A DNA stretch of 64,000 nt from the NCBI GenBank assembly GCA_964474285.1, contig CAYYSD010000002.1, forward strand, positions 4,009 to 68,008, in the 5' to 3' direction. The notes below the pieces were generated by a model. The model was not told where the DNA came from. It ran no database searches and saw only the letters and a list, made by a program, of their open reading frames with translations. Source of the stretch: JACRBT01 sp964474285 (GTDB lineage: Bacteria; Chloroflexota; Dehalococcoidia; Tepidiformales; Tepidiformaceae). Positions within the stretch are counted from its first letter, which is position 1. Each line of letters opens with the position of its first letter. Shown piece after piece: positions 32,260-41,481 of this stretch. The position numbers and the translations under genes were made by a program.

Positions 32260-34035
32260 ATGGCATCCGCGTATTGGAGCGCCCAACGGGCCCGCGCAAG
32301 CAGGCGACGATTCCTGAGCGGCGCGCTCGTTGCGGGAGTTGGCGTTTCCGGCCTCGCGCTGACTGGCTGCGGCGACGATGACGACGGGGACGCTTCCGCC
32401 AATTCGCTCGCCACGCCAACACGCAGCGCGGACGCCACCCCTGTTCCGGCGAACCCCTTCGCTAACGCGAAGCGCGGCGGCACTATGCACCTTTCGATTC
32501 CTGCCGATCCGCCCTCGCTCGATCCTTACTCCACCAGCAACGCCATCACCAAGAGCAACAGCAGCTACGTTCACGCCCGGCTCTTCAAGTTCCAGACGGC
32601 GCCCGGCCGGCCGCAATCCGAGGTGACCCCCGGTCCGGATATGGCGGAGTCGCTCGAATCGTCTCCCGATGGCCTGGTCTGGACAGCGAAGCTGCGCAAG
32701 GACGCCAGGTTCCACAACATCGCGCCGGTGAACGGGCGCGCCATCAGCAGCGATGACGTGAAGTTCTCCTGGAAACGGCTCACGGAAGACAAGCTCGGTC
32801 AGAACGCCCAGGTGGACTTCGTCGAAAAGGTTGAGTATCCGGACGCCCAGACCATCAAGTTTTCGCTGAAGACCCCATTCGCGGCCTTCCCGAACATTCT
32901 GGCCGACACGACGTTACTCGTGATCCAGCCTACGGAAGCCGATGGCAAGTACGACCCCAAGAAGATGCAGATCGGCAGCGGACCGTGGATGTGGAGCACC
33001 TACGAGGCCAACTCACGATTCGTCTACAAGAAGAATCCGGAGTGGGTGGTGCCCGGCTTCCCACTGTTCGATGCCGTCGAGATCTCGATCATTCCCGAAT
33101 ACGCCAACCGGCTCGCGCAGTTCCGCAGCGGCAACCTGGACACGCAGGGAATCGAGCCGGTCGACCTCATCGATGTCCGTAAGCAGGTCACCGGGCTCCA
33201 GTACACGAGTGACCTCTCCCCGAGTTCGAGCATCATCTTCTTCGACAGCGACCCTAACTCCCCGTGGCAGAAGGACGAGCGCATCCGCATCGCCATCTCC
33301 ATGGCCCAGGACCGCAACGCCCTGACGGAGCTAGCCTATGATGTCAAACGCCTGGTCTCGGCGGGCATCGACGCCAAGATCCAGTGGAACAACGTGATCC
33401 CGGTTGGGCACCAGAGTGTCTGGATCGACCCTCAGGGCCCCAATGCAGGCGAAGGCGGCAAGAACTTCGCTTACAACGTCGCCGAAGCGAAGAAGCTCAT
33501 GGCGGCTGCCGGTTATGCCGATGGACTGCCGGTGACCTACCAGTATTCCATCAACTCCTACCCGCTCTCCTTTGCCAAGATAGCTGAAGGCACGATTGGC
33601 TATCTGAACGCGATCGGCGTGAAGACGACCGTCGACGTCCAGGACTATGCGACGGTGTTTGGCCAAACCCGCCTCGGCAACTTCAAGGGCATCGCGAACG
33701 GCATCGAGGCCGCCTTCCCGGAGCCGGGCGGCTTGATCACGCGGGCCTTCACGCCCAACGCCCAGAACAAAGGCCGCGTCAACGACAAGACCCTGTACGA
33801 CATGACGATGGCACAGCGCTCGGAACTGAACCCGGAAAAGCGCCGGGCCATTTTCCATGACCTCCAGCGCTACCACGCCACGAAGATGTATTACGTCCCG
33901 GGCCAGTACGGCGCTGGCTTGAGCTGGACCGCCCACCAGCCCTGGATGCGCATGGTGCAGGAGGTCCGGTCCATTGCCGGCGCCGCCGCCGCCAGTTCCG
34001 AAGTGCTGCCGTATCGCTGGAGCGACAAAGCCTGA
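32260..34035 (+). CDS. ABC transporter substrate-binding protein, Tat lipoprotein (SBP_bac_5 family)
   Basis: A 591-residue binding protein of the peptide/opine class. Twin-arginine signal (ASRRRFLSG) and lipobox (LTGC) with an acidic linker match the protein at 19853. The mature part has GGTMHLSIPADPPSLDP, SSDDVKFSWKRL, IGSGPWMW, and DERIRIAISMAQDRNALT. No permease or ATPase gene is nearby, so it may feed an importer encoded elsewhere or the one at 21645-23521. A strong ribosome site (GGGAGGAGGG) precedes the ATG. It is divergent from the nitroreductase operon. Confidence 0.88.
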   Translation: MASAYWSAQRARASRRRFLSGALVAGVGVSGLALTGCGDDDDGDASANSLATPTRSADATPVPANPFANAKRGGTMHLSIPADPPSLDPYSTSNAITKSNSSYVHARLFKFQTAPGRPQSEVTPGPDMAESLESSPDGLVWTAKLRKDARFHNIAPVNGRAISSDDVKFSWKRLTEDKLGQNAQVDFVEKVEYPDAQTIKFSLKTPFAAFPNILADTTLLVIQPTEADGKYDPKKMQIGSGPWMWSTYEANSRFVYKKNPEWVVPGFPLFDAVEISIIPEYANRLAQFRSGNLDTQGIEPVDLIDVRKQVTGLQYTSDLSPSSSIIFFDSDPNSPWQKDERIRIAISMAQDRNALTELAYDVKRLVSAGIDAKIQWNNVIPVGHQSVWIDPQGPNAGEGGKNFAYNVAEAKKLMAAAGYADGLPVTYQYSINSYPLSFAKIAEGTIGYLNAIGVKTTVDVQDYATVFGQTRLGNFKGIANGIEAAFPEPGGLITRAFTPNAQNKGRVNDKTLYDMTMAQRSELNPEKRRAIFHDLQRYHATKMYYVPGQYGAGLSWTAHQPWMRMVQEVRSIAGAAAASSEVLPYRWSDKA

Positions 34036-34189
34036 CACACCAGCACCTCCGCGAACTGGCGGTCGTTCGGACTCCGTCACGAACCACCGCCGGCTCCACG
34101 GCCACGACCCCAACGCAGGCAGCTCGAGGCCGGATGCCGTTGACTGACACCCAACCTGGCGGTTTGCTAGATCCCGGACAGGCACCATC

Positions 34190-34867
34190 ATGGCAAGAAT
34201 GACCGCCGCCTCAGCTCCCCGACATCGCCCCGCCCCGAAGCAGGATCGCTCCGTGCTTTCGACCACCAGGCTGGTGCGGGCGGCGGCGGAAATGCTGGTG
34301 GAGGTTGGCTATGAACGCATGACGCTGGCCGCCATCGGCCGGCGCGCGGGCTATAGCTACGGCCTCGTTACGCAGCGCTTCGGGTCCAAGGAAGGCCTGA
34401 TGTGGGCCGTCGTCGAATCGATGGTCGTGGATTGGACGGGGCGCGAACGGTTACGAGCCGGCACCGCCGGCAGCTGGCTTAGCCGCATCCGCCCCATCAT
34501 CGAAGGCGTTCGCGCAAGCGCCGCCAGGGATCCTGTCTCTTTGCGCGCGCTCTGGGCCGTCATGTTCGAAGCGGTGAAGCCCGGAACGATGCTGAACGAG
34601 CGCATCCAGGAGCTGCACCGGAACCAGCGCACGAACACGGCTCGCGCTATCGAAGTCGAGGTGAAGGCCGGGCGCATTCCGCCCGACCTCGCGCCGGAAG
34701 CGACCGCCGCCGTCGTCATCGGCGCCCTGCGAGGCCTGGCCTACCAGTGGCTGCTCGACCCTTCGTTCGACTACGACGGTGCGCTCGAAGCCCTCGAGGC
34801 GATCATCGCACGCCTCGAAGTCACCGAGCCGCGTTCGCCTGCGCGCGAGCCGGATTCCCTCGACTGA
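34190..34867 (+). CDS. TetR/AcrR-family transcriptional regulator
   Basis: A 225-residue regulator. The N-terminal helix-turn-helix is visible in AAEMLVEVGYERMTLAAIGRRAGYSYGLVTQRFGSKEGLMWAVVE. The C-terminal part is all-helical and ligand-binding, resembling the TetR_C branch with FEAVKPGTMLNERI. It follows the binding-protein gene by about 150 bases and may control it and the divergent CoA operon through the palindrome at 32189. The link is by position only. Confidence 0.85.
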   Translation: MARMTAASAPRHRPAPKQDRSVLSTTRLVRAAAEMLVEVGYERMTLAAIGRRAGYSYGLVTQRFGSKEGLMWAVVESMVVDWTGRERLRAGTAGSWLSRIRPIIEGVRASAARDPVSLRALWAVMFEAVKPGTMLNERIQELHRNQRTNTARAIEVEVKAGRIPPDLAPEATAAVVIGALRGLAYQWLLDPSFDYDGALEALEAIIARLEVTEPRSPAREPDSLD

Positions 34868-34878
34868 ACTGCTCGAAC

Positions 34879-35313
34879 CTACACGGGTTCCGCAACGAAC
34901 ACCGGGATCTTTCGTGTCGTCCGTGTCTGGTAGTCCGCATAGGGAGGGAACGCCGCGACGGCGAGCGTCCAGAGTCGCGCGCGCTCCGAATCGTCGGTCA
35001 CTTCCCGCACTCGCATCGGCCAGACTTCCGTCCCGTCTCGCAGTTCGACATCGGGATTCGTGCGCAGGTTGTACACCCACACCGGGTTCCTGGGGGCGCC
35101 GCCAACCGATCCCACGAGGATGTAGTTGTCGCCGTCCTTCACACGCATGAGCGGCGTCTTGCGGATCGCGCCCGTCTTGTTGCCGGTGTTCGTGACAATC
35201 ACGACGGGTAGCCCGGTATTGCGGAGGGTGGTTCCTTCTTTACCGCCTGAGCTTTCGTAAAGTTCCACCTGGTTGCGAACCCATTCGACCGGGCTCGGAA
35301 TGTAGTCAGCCAT
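34879..35313 (-). CDS. F420-dependent (deazaflavin) nitroreductase family protein
   Basis: A 144-residue protein of the DDN/PNPOx-like split-barrel family, which uses the deazaflavin F420 to reduce nitro or enone compounds. GLPVVIVTNTGNKTGAIRKTPLM and YILVGSVGGAPRNPVWVYNLRTNPDVEL are typical. The start at 35313 has GGGAGGG six bases upstream. The family suggests that the organism makes F420, which fits Chloroflexota. It converges on the TetR gene with 11 bases between. Confidence 0.85.
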   Translation of the reverse strand: MADYIPSPVEWVRNQVELYESSGGKEGTTLRNTGLPVVIVTNTGNKTGAIRKTPLMRVKDGDNYILVGSVGGAPRNPVWVYNLRTNPDVELRDGTEVWPMRVREVTDDSERARLWTLAVAAFPPYADYQTRTTRKIPVFVAEPV

Positions 35314-35392
35314 GAACGCCCTCCCGCGCCCTTGCGGCGCCGCGTAGAACGATTCTACCCGCGAGACCCAATGCGCGCTCCTGACGGGCTGG

Positions 35393-35930
35393 CCCTTCGA
35401 CACGGCTCAGGGCCCTTCGCGCCGCTCAGGGCGAACGGCGAGGCGGGTGGCGGGCGGCGCGGCCCTCCGTTCGAGCTGAGCCGGTCGAAGTACGAACGCG
35501 GTCACGCTCGCGCAGGTCGCAAGCGCTGTCCGTTCTTTGGATGCGAAGATGCGCCTTCGACACGGCTTAGGGCCCTTCGACACCGCTCAGGGCGAACGGA
35601 GGTCCGGGTGGCCTGCGGCGCAGCTATCCGTTCGTGCTGAGCCAGTCGAAGCACGAACGCGGCCACGCTCGCGCAGGTCGCAAGCGCTGTCCGTTCGTTG
35701 GATGCAAGGCGCCCTTCGACACGGCTCAGGGCCCTTCGACACCGCTCAGGGCGAACGGAGGTCCGGGTGGCCTGCGGCGCAGCTATCCGTTCGTGCTGAG
35801 CCAGTCGAAGTACGAACGCGGTCACGCTTGAGCGGATCTCAAGCGCTGTGCGTTGTTACCGCGGACCCTTCGACACGGCTCAGGGCCCTTCGACACGGCT
35901 CAGGGCGAACGGAGGGCCGGGTCGCGGGCG
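35393..35930. repeat. Tandem array of about 160-bp repeats, 3.4 copies
   Basis: Units start at about 35393, 35553, 35712 and 35866 (periods about 160, 159 and 154 bases; the last is partial). Each begins with paired CCTTCGACACGGCTCAGGG / CCTTCGACACCGCTCAGGG blocks and later carries the inverted element CTGAGCCAGTCGAAG, so each unit can form hairpins. Between units are short variable stretches. The third unit differs from the second by few bases before its end. The array abuts the stop codon of the DUF2235 gene. CTTCGAC-GCTCAG elements of this kind are widespread in bacterial genomes and give spurious translated frames on both strands; no protein is proposed here. Confidence 0.85.
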
Positions 35931-37016
35931 CTATTCGTCGGGGGCTGTCACGCTCGCTGGCCAGGGCGTCTGCCAGTCCTCGTCGACCCATTTCACGCTC
36001 GCGTCGAGCTTCGGCAGGTAGCCCGGTGCGCCTTCCCGCCGCAGCCTCACGCTCGCGTGCATGTTCGCTCCGGGCGGGATCGGACGCGTGCGCGGGATGA
36101 GGATGTTCCAGAAACGGCCGTTCTTATGGACTGCCCCGGCGGCATCCTCGGCAGCGATCCCGAGCCTCGTCTTGTAGAGCCGCGGCCGCAGGATGATCTT
36201 GCTGGCGAGCGCCTCGTCGACCATCCACTTGAGCGAGATACCCCCGAGCCCGCCTTTGTTTTCGAACGAACCACCGATGTCCGAGTGCACCCCCGCGAAC
36301 CAGGCCTCAACGAGGTCTGTTTCCTTGTTGTCGTCCGCGAGCGCGACGACGTATTCGCGGAACGGGCGGCGCCGTTCGTCGATCGAGATCGCGTGGCGCA
36401 CGTGCTTCACCCGCGGGAGTTTGCGTGTGAACGGGAACGTCGGGGTCCAACGCAGCACGCCCAGCGCCTTCACTGAATCGAACAGGCCCAGGAACTCGAT
36501 CGGCAGGGACTGACGCCGCTTGCCCTCCTCCACGACCGTGATGCCGAAGACATCGGTGAATTCGCTGATGGTGTCCCAATCCTTCTTCGACCAGTCTCCT
36601 CTGCGGGTGAATGCCGCCACCAGGTAGGGCACAAGGTTTTCGCAGCCTGGCCGCAGAAGTCCTGCGCGATAGGTCATCGCCGCCAGCAAGCGCGCCGTGT
36701 AGGCTCCACGCGAAAACCCGAAGATGAACACGCGATCGCCTGGCTCGTACGTCTGCATGAGGTAGATATAGGCCTCGCTCAGGTTGGTCTTGATCCCGTA
36801 GCCGAAGGCCAAGCCGAGTACGCGGGTCAGTTTTTTCGCGACGGGCGTCCATGCGCCCTGCGCGCTGAAGGTGCCGATACCTGGGTCGTAGAACGCGACT
36901 TGCCTGGCCGGGTCGGAGAGGTCCAGCATCGCGTACAGCTTCACGATGTTGGTGTTGCCGCTGTCTTTCAGCTGGTTCCCGGTGCCATCGAGGCAAAGCA
37001 CGATGTTCTTGGGCAT
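35931..37016 (-). CDS. DUF2235 alpha/beta-hydrolase (Tle1-like phospholipase fold)
   Basis: A 361-residue protein starting with the DUF2235 signature NIVLCLDGTGN. The nucleophile elbow is GFSRGAYTAR (Ser102), with GLFDSVKALG (Asp180) and WFAGVHSDIGG (His244) completing a Ser-Asp-His triad. DUF2235 domains include Tle1-type phospholipases used as toxic effectors, but many are of unknown role. No signal peptide is seen. AAGGAG lies six bases before the ATG. It is third in an operon after a CHAT-domain protein and an MBL-fold protein, so it may be the lytic output of that module. Its end abuts the repeat array. Confidence 0.85.
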   Translation of the reverse strand: MPKNIVLCLDGTGNQLKDSGNTNIVKLYAMLDLSDPARQVAFYDPGIGTFSAQGAWTPVAKKLTRVLGLAFGYGIKTNLSEAYIYLMQTYEPGDRVFIFGFSRGAYTARLLAAMTYRAGLLRPGCENLVPYLVAAFTRRGDWSKKDWDTISEFTDVFGITVVEEGKRRQSLPIEFLGLFDSVKALGVLRWTPTFPFTRKLPRVKHVRHAISIDERRRPFREYVVALADDNKETDLVEAWFAGVHSDIGGSFENKGGLGGISLKWMVDEALASKIILRPRLYKTRLGIAAEDAAGAVHKNGRFWNILIPRTRPIPPGANMHASVRLRREGAPGYLPKLDASVKWVDEDWQTPWPASVTAPDE

Positions 37017-37092
37017 GTGACGCTCCTTGTTTCTTCACCGGAAGTGGGCGGGAGAGAAACTCCCGGTTTCCTCGACTGTCCGCCCGCTCTCC

Positions 37093-38298
37093 CTACCTGC
37101 TCCAGGAGATGCCTTTCGGGTGGAAGGCTTCATATCCGCGAGCAGCCTGGTCGGCCGCGTCGTTCCAGGCCGATGTCGTCTCCGTCAGGTAGTTGAAGTG
37201 CAACCGGGGCTTGCCACGGCCTGCGTGCTGAGCGAGCACCAACTCCACCGTTCGCGGGTGAGGGTGGCGGTAAATCGATCCGCTCGAGGAGAACAGGTAG
37301 TCCTGGCAGCGGATGCGCTGGAGCAGGCTTTCGGTCGTGTTCCCGACGCTCCCGTGGTGCGCCAGCTTGAAGCCGGTCACCGCGATGCGGCGGTTGCCGC
37401 CCCCGGCGAGCGTCCTCAGCGACTCTTCCATCACCGAAGCCCAGGCGTCGGCGCCGAGAATGACGGTCGTCTTCGGCCGCGTCGCGGGGAATTCCAGGAG
37501 GAGCGCGATGCTGGCCCCATTGGCGAGGCTGCCATCGCCGCCGAAGGGCGCGTTCGCCCCCGCCTCGCCCTCTTCGCCGCCGAGCGTATCCCCGAGGTTC
37601 AGCATGTCGCTACCGTCCGGTGCGGGCAGTTCGGAAAGGCCGGCCTCGTCCTCCCGGGCGCCGCCCAGCACGTCGCCGAGCGGCCGGAGGGACCGTGCCA
37701 GTTCCAGCTCCCTCCGGAGGGACGCTTCATCGCCCCGGACGACACCTGCATCGTGCAGCTCCTCCCGCCAGCGGGTCTTGAGTGCCAGCAGCCGGTCGTG
37801 GTCGGGCGAAATCAGGGTGAGGCGGCAGTCGCCCGGCAGAATCACCGCGGGCAGGGCGCCCTCCCGGCGGTCGATGGCGGCGAGTTCGCCCGGGAGGCCG
37901 ACGTTCCAGACGTGCGTGCCGGTCCGTTTCTCGTAGTCTTGGATGAGCAGGCTCAGCAGTTCGCCCTGCACGGCTCCGAGCGGCTCTCCCGCCGCGTCCG
38001 GCACCAGGTTGATCTGGGCTGCACCGTTGAACCAGATGCGGTCGAACGTGCAGTCCAGTGCCTCCGCATCCTGGAGGAGGCGAATGACGCCCTCGATGTG
38101 GTCGGCGTCGATGTGCGACACCACGAGCAGTTCGAACCGCCGCTCTGTCGCGGGCAAATGCAGGATCCGCTCCCGGAGCGCCGGGTAGGTCCGCCCGGGA
38201 CCACCATCCATCAGGATGCGAGACGTCTTGCGGCCTGTGCCGTATTCGATCCACAGGCAATCGCCGTGGGCTGCGGGCAGCATCTCCAACCGGAACAT
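37093..38298 (-). CDS. ComEC-like metallo-beta-lactamase-fold hydrolase
   Basis: A 401-residue soluble MBL-fold protein. The metal site is SHIDADHIEG (His62, Asp64, Asp66, His67), the HxDxDH form seen in ComEC/Rec2-type domains, with KLAHHGSVGNT near the C-terminus as in that family. An insert (about 190-260) is acidic and low-complexity. ComEC-type domains hydrolyse nucleic acids or nucleotides, and similar stand-alone proteins occur in bacterial conflict systems. AAGGAGG overlaps the stop of the CHAT gene ten bases upstream, so translation is coupled. Confidence 0.82.
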   Translation of the reverse strand: MFRLEMLPAAHGDCLWIEYGTGRKTSRILMDGGPGRTYPALRERILHLPATERRFELLVVSHIDADHIEGVIRLLQDAEALDCTFDRIWFNGAAQINLVPDAAGEPLGAVQGELLSLLIQDYEKRTGTHVWNVGLPGELAAIDRREGALPAVILPGDCRLTLISPDHDRLLALKTRWREELHDAGVVRGDEASLRRELELARSLRPLGDVLGGAREDEAGLSELPAPDGSDMLNLGDTLGGEEGEAGANAPFGGDGSLANGASIALLLEFPATRPKTTVILGADAWASVMEESLRTLAGGGNRRIAVTGFKLAHHGSVGNTTESLLQRIRCQDYLFSSSGSIYRHPHPRTVELVLAQHAGRGKPRLHFNYLTETTSAWNDAADQAARGYEAFHPKGISWSR

Positions 38299-38308
38299 GG
38301 GTCCTCCT

Positions 38309-41300
38309 TCAGGCCCTCGGGCTCAGGCGCCACTCCGCATCGCCCAACGCGAAAATGCAGAGGGCCAGCAGGAACCCGCGCGCCAGCATCCGGCGCCGGA
38401 CGCGCAGCAGGATGGTCCCGAAGTTGGCGTCCGGGTCGCTCACTGCCGCCAGTTCTGAGACCAGCTCGCGTGCCAACGGACCTGCGTGACGCCCGAGGAT
38501 TTCGGCCAGCGTCCCCACCACGATGGACGCGCGTTCCCGTTGGAAGAGCCTCGTAAGCTGGATGTACCCGGTCGATGTCTCCGCCGCCGTCTGGCACCCG
38601 AGGAGCAGCACGATCGGCCCGGGCTCGCGCCGGTCGACGTTCACGTAGACGCTCGTAATCTGGGCGCGATTCAGTTTTCCGCGTCGCTCCTCCAATTTCG
38701 CGTCGCCGATCTCCAGGTAGTCCAGGCCATTGGCGATGCCGTGGTGGGCGAGGAGCACGAGCAGCGACGGCCGCTGTTTGATGGCCGCCACCCACGCGTC
38801 CCAGTCTTCCGGCAACAGCGCGGTGCCGAATCGCTGTTTGAGCAAGCTGCCCGTATCGGCCCGTTCCCCTTCAGGCACGTTGTGGCTCGCGGCGAACGCG
38901 ACCGAATCGATCGGGGGCAGGTTCTGTCGATCCCGCCGTGGGCCGCTCCCGGCGGTGCTTTCGCCGTCCGCCACCCGTTCGATGACTTTGCTGATCGACC
39001 AGAACCCATAGAGGCAGATCGTCGGGACCTCTCTCCGTTCGTCGTCAGTCAGCGGGCCTGTGCACTCCGGGCACGAGTCCGCGCCCTCGGCGAGCGCCTT
39101 CACGCTTGCCGCGCACACTTCCGCGGTGGGAGCCGGAAACCCGCGGTCGTAGACGAATTCGAGGGGGACGTAGACTCCGTTGAGCGCGAGCAGCTGGATG
39201 CGCGCGCCGGGATCCTGGAACTCGCCCCCGCTTGCCAGCGCGTTGTAGAGACCGGTCCCGTGCATGGCCATCACGTTCAACAGCCGGCGAACGCTGGCGT
39301 CCGCCGGGTCGAGCACATCCTCAGTCACGCCCGCCTGCGCCCTTCGCCGGACAACCAGCTGCTCCGTCACGAACAGCTCTTTGCTCAGCCAGGTCACCCC
39401 CGTGTCGGCATCATGCAGGGCCTGCGTGCTCGCCCCCTGCCCGCCGAAGACGGCGACGGCTGCCCCGGCGTCTGTCACGCCTGGCCCGGTCACGATGGTC
39501 GCATCAACGGGCACGCTCTCGGAGACCTCGATGACTTCGCGCTGGCTTGCCTGCACCATGATGCGAAGCGCGTCCCGAGGGCCTGCCTCCTCGCCCTCCG
39601 CAAGCACGGCGGCGTCGATCCGGACGTACTCAAACATGCGTCCGCGGTAGCGGAACATGATGTCGGCGCGCACCGAGCGCTCGTCCGCAGGGACCGTGAT
39701 ATGCAGGTCGCAATCCCCGCTGCGCGCCGTACGTTCCTTGGGGAGGAGCAGGCGCCCGCTGTCCGAGTGGCTCGTGCCGTTGAGTTCCGTCCACAACAGC
39801 TGGACCTCCAGGTCGAGCCCTCCCTCGGGGATATCCGTGGCGGGGATTGACTCGTTGGCGGAGGCGACTCCGGCCTCAGGCAACCCGATCCAGCAGCGGA
39901 CGATGTTTTCCTTCCCGGCGACAAAGGTGGTGCGCCGCGCTCCTCCGTGCATGATGACGGCGTTCACCTTGCGGTCTTCCGCAGGAGGCGGCTCCGGCGG
40001 CTCGCCGCCGTCCATGGCTGCCGTCGCCAGGTCGTTGATGAGCTCTTCGCTACCCATCCGCCGCGCCCCGCCGCCCCCGGCGCCTCGCATGGGCGAACCG
40101 GCGCGGCCGGCGAACTCGTCGGCGGCGAGGCCGACGATCCGGATGGCGCGGCGGCGGTCCTCCGCGTCCGGGAGCCGTTCGATCAGTACCGTCGCCTCGC
40201 GGATCAGCCGGTCTGGCACGTCGTGCGCCAGCACCCAGGCCATCTGACCATCGTCCAGCGCCGTCGAGGGCGCCTGGAGTTGCCTGCTCAGCAGTCCACC
40301 GACGGGGAGGTCGAGTTGGTCCGGGCAGCGCCCGACGAACTCCACGATGGCGTTGCCGGGCATGAACCCCGGGCCTGCGGTGGCAGCACGACGGTTGCCC
40401 TCATCGAGCACATTGAGGATGACGTTGGAGAGCTCGGGGGCCCGCAGTTGGTTTAGCACCCTGAAGTGGCCTTCAGGGAGGCTGCGGTCGAAGACGCCGT
40501 CCACGAAGCCGGGCGGGAGCGCCGTGATCGGCTCTCCGGACGGTTCAGGCGCGGGCACTGAATCCGGAGGCGGCGCATCGGCAGGCGCCAGCGGGTTGCC
40601 CTCGGCGTCGGCGGTGCCCGTCGCTGCCCACGCAATGAGCCGCAGGCGCCGCTCCTCCGCGTGCTGGAGGCCGGCGGTCGCCGCCCGCTCCAGGGCGTCG
40701 AGCAGATAGGTTCGCATCGCGTCGGGCACCGGCTGGACGGCGGCAACCGCGTCAAAGGCGGTCCACGGGCTTCCGAAGAAGAGGTCTGGTTCCGGGGCGC
40801 CTCCGAAAAGGAACGCTTCCAGCGCTTCGAAGCTGCCCAGCCGCGCCATCACCATCGCCCGCCAAAACGTGGCCGAGGGCTCGGGCGAGACCGGCAGCGG
40901 CGGCACGTCCTCAACGCCGACGAACCGCTCCACCGGCATGGCGGCCAGCGCCTGGAAGCTTGCTCCGCCGTCGCTCTTCGCCCGTTCCAGGAGGGCCCCG
41001 ATGCGTGACGGGTCGCCTGCCCGGTCGAGGGCGTCGGCGACTACGAGGCGGTCCGGTTCGCTCTCGTCTTCGGCGAGGAAGCGCAGATGTTCGCGCAGCG
41101 ACATGAGGGGGATGCGGACGGCCAGTTGCAGGGCTTCCCGTCGAGCCGGAGTCCCCGCGGGCTCGCTCCCGACGATCTCGTGATTGAGCGCCGCGATTTC
41201 GTGCCATGCGTCCCGTTCGAGGGGGAACCGCGCGGCCGCATCGAGCGCCGCCAGCCGGGTGTTCACATCTGCTTCGCTGCGCGCCATCGAGAGCAGCGGA

Positions 41301-41332
41301 TGAAGCGCTTCGGCGTGGAGCCCTTCCGTCAT
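38309..41332 (-). CDS. CHAT-domain (caspase-like) protease with helical N-terminus
   Basis: A 1007-residue protein. The first ~400 residues are helical and HEAT-like (repeated Ala/Leu/Glu/Arg helices), followed by a beta-rich region (about 440-620) and a C-terminal CHAT domain. The CHAT dyad is visible as LLAHHG (His863/864) and LLGCQTA (Cys913), about 50 residues apart as expected, then FQRERASIVVGTLAEI. CHAT proteases are caspase relatives activated in defence (for example gasdermin- or CRISPR-linked proteases). It starts the three-gene operon; GGAGG lies five bases before the ATG. No transmembrane segment is certain, though the end is hydrophobic (RGFLLALCIFALG). Confidence 0.8.
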   Translation of the reverse strand: MTEGLHAEALHPLLSMARSEADVNTRLAALDAAARFPLERDAWHEIAALNHEIVGSEPAGTPARREALQLAVRIPLMSLREHLRFLAEDESEPDRLVVADALDRAGDPSRIGALLERAKSDGGASFQALAAMPVERFVGVEDVPPLPVSPEPSATFWRAMVMARLGSFEALEAFLFGGAPEPDLFFGSPWTAFDAVAAVQPVPDAMRTYLLDALERAATAGLQHAEERRLRLIAWAATGTADAEGNPLAPADAPPPDSVPAPEPSGEPITALPPGFVDGVFDRSLPEGHFRVLNQLRAPELSNVILNVLDEGNRRAATAGPGFMPGNAIVEFVGRCPDQLDLPVGGLLSRQLQAPSTALDDGQMAWVLAHDVPDRLIREATVLIERLPDAEDRRRAIRIVGLAADEFAGRAGSPMRGAGGGGARRMGSEELINDLATAAMDGGEPPEPPPAEDRKVNAVIMHGGARRTTFVAGKENIVRCWIGLPEAGVASANESIPATDIPEGGLDLEVQLLWTELNGTSHSDSGRLLLPKERTARSGDCDLHITVPADERSVRADIMFRYRGRMFEYVRIDAAVLAEGEEAGPRDALRIMVQASQREVIEVSESVPVDATIVTGPGVTDAGAAVAVFGGQGASTQALHDADTGVTWLSKELFVTEQLVVRRRAQAGVTEDVLDPADASVRRLLNVMAMHGTGLYNALASGGEFQDPGARIQLLALNGVYVPLEFVYDRGFPAPTAEVCAASVKALAEGADSCPECTGPLTDDERREVPTICLYGFWSISKVIERVADGESTAGSGPRRDRQNLPPIDSVAFAASHNVPEGERADTGSLLKQRFGTALLPEDWDAWVAAIKQRPSLLVLLAHHGIANGLDYLEIGDAKLEERRGKLNRAQITSVYVNVDRREPGPIVLLLGCQTAAETSTGYIQLTRLFQRERASIVVGTLAEILGRHAGPLARELVSELAAVSDPDANFGTILLRVRRRMLARGFLLALCIFALGDAEWRLSPRA

Positions 41333-41481
41333 GGTTGCCTCCGCCGGTCAGCCATGCGTCCCTGTGGCGTCCCGCTGCCGGCTTGCTTCTTCGCGCAGCA
41401 TAACAGCACCGCACAAGCCCGATGACGTGCCCTTCCCAGGGGCGGAAGCCGGCCACCTTCGCGCCGGGCGGGTGAAGAGCG

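Noticed and set aside
35393..35930. CRISPR array
   Set aside because: Units are about 160 bases, largely identical along their whole length, with no short repeat-spacer pattern and no cas genes in the window.
35502..36100. Proteins encoded within the repeat array (for example frames reading AEPVEA or FDTAQG)
   Set aside because: The frames come from the repeated DNA itself in several phases and both strands; such translations are well-known spurious calls.
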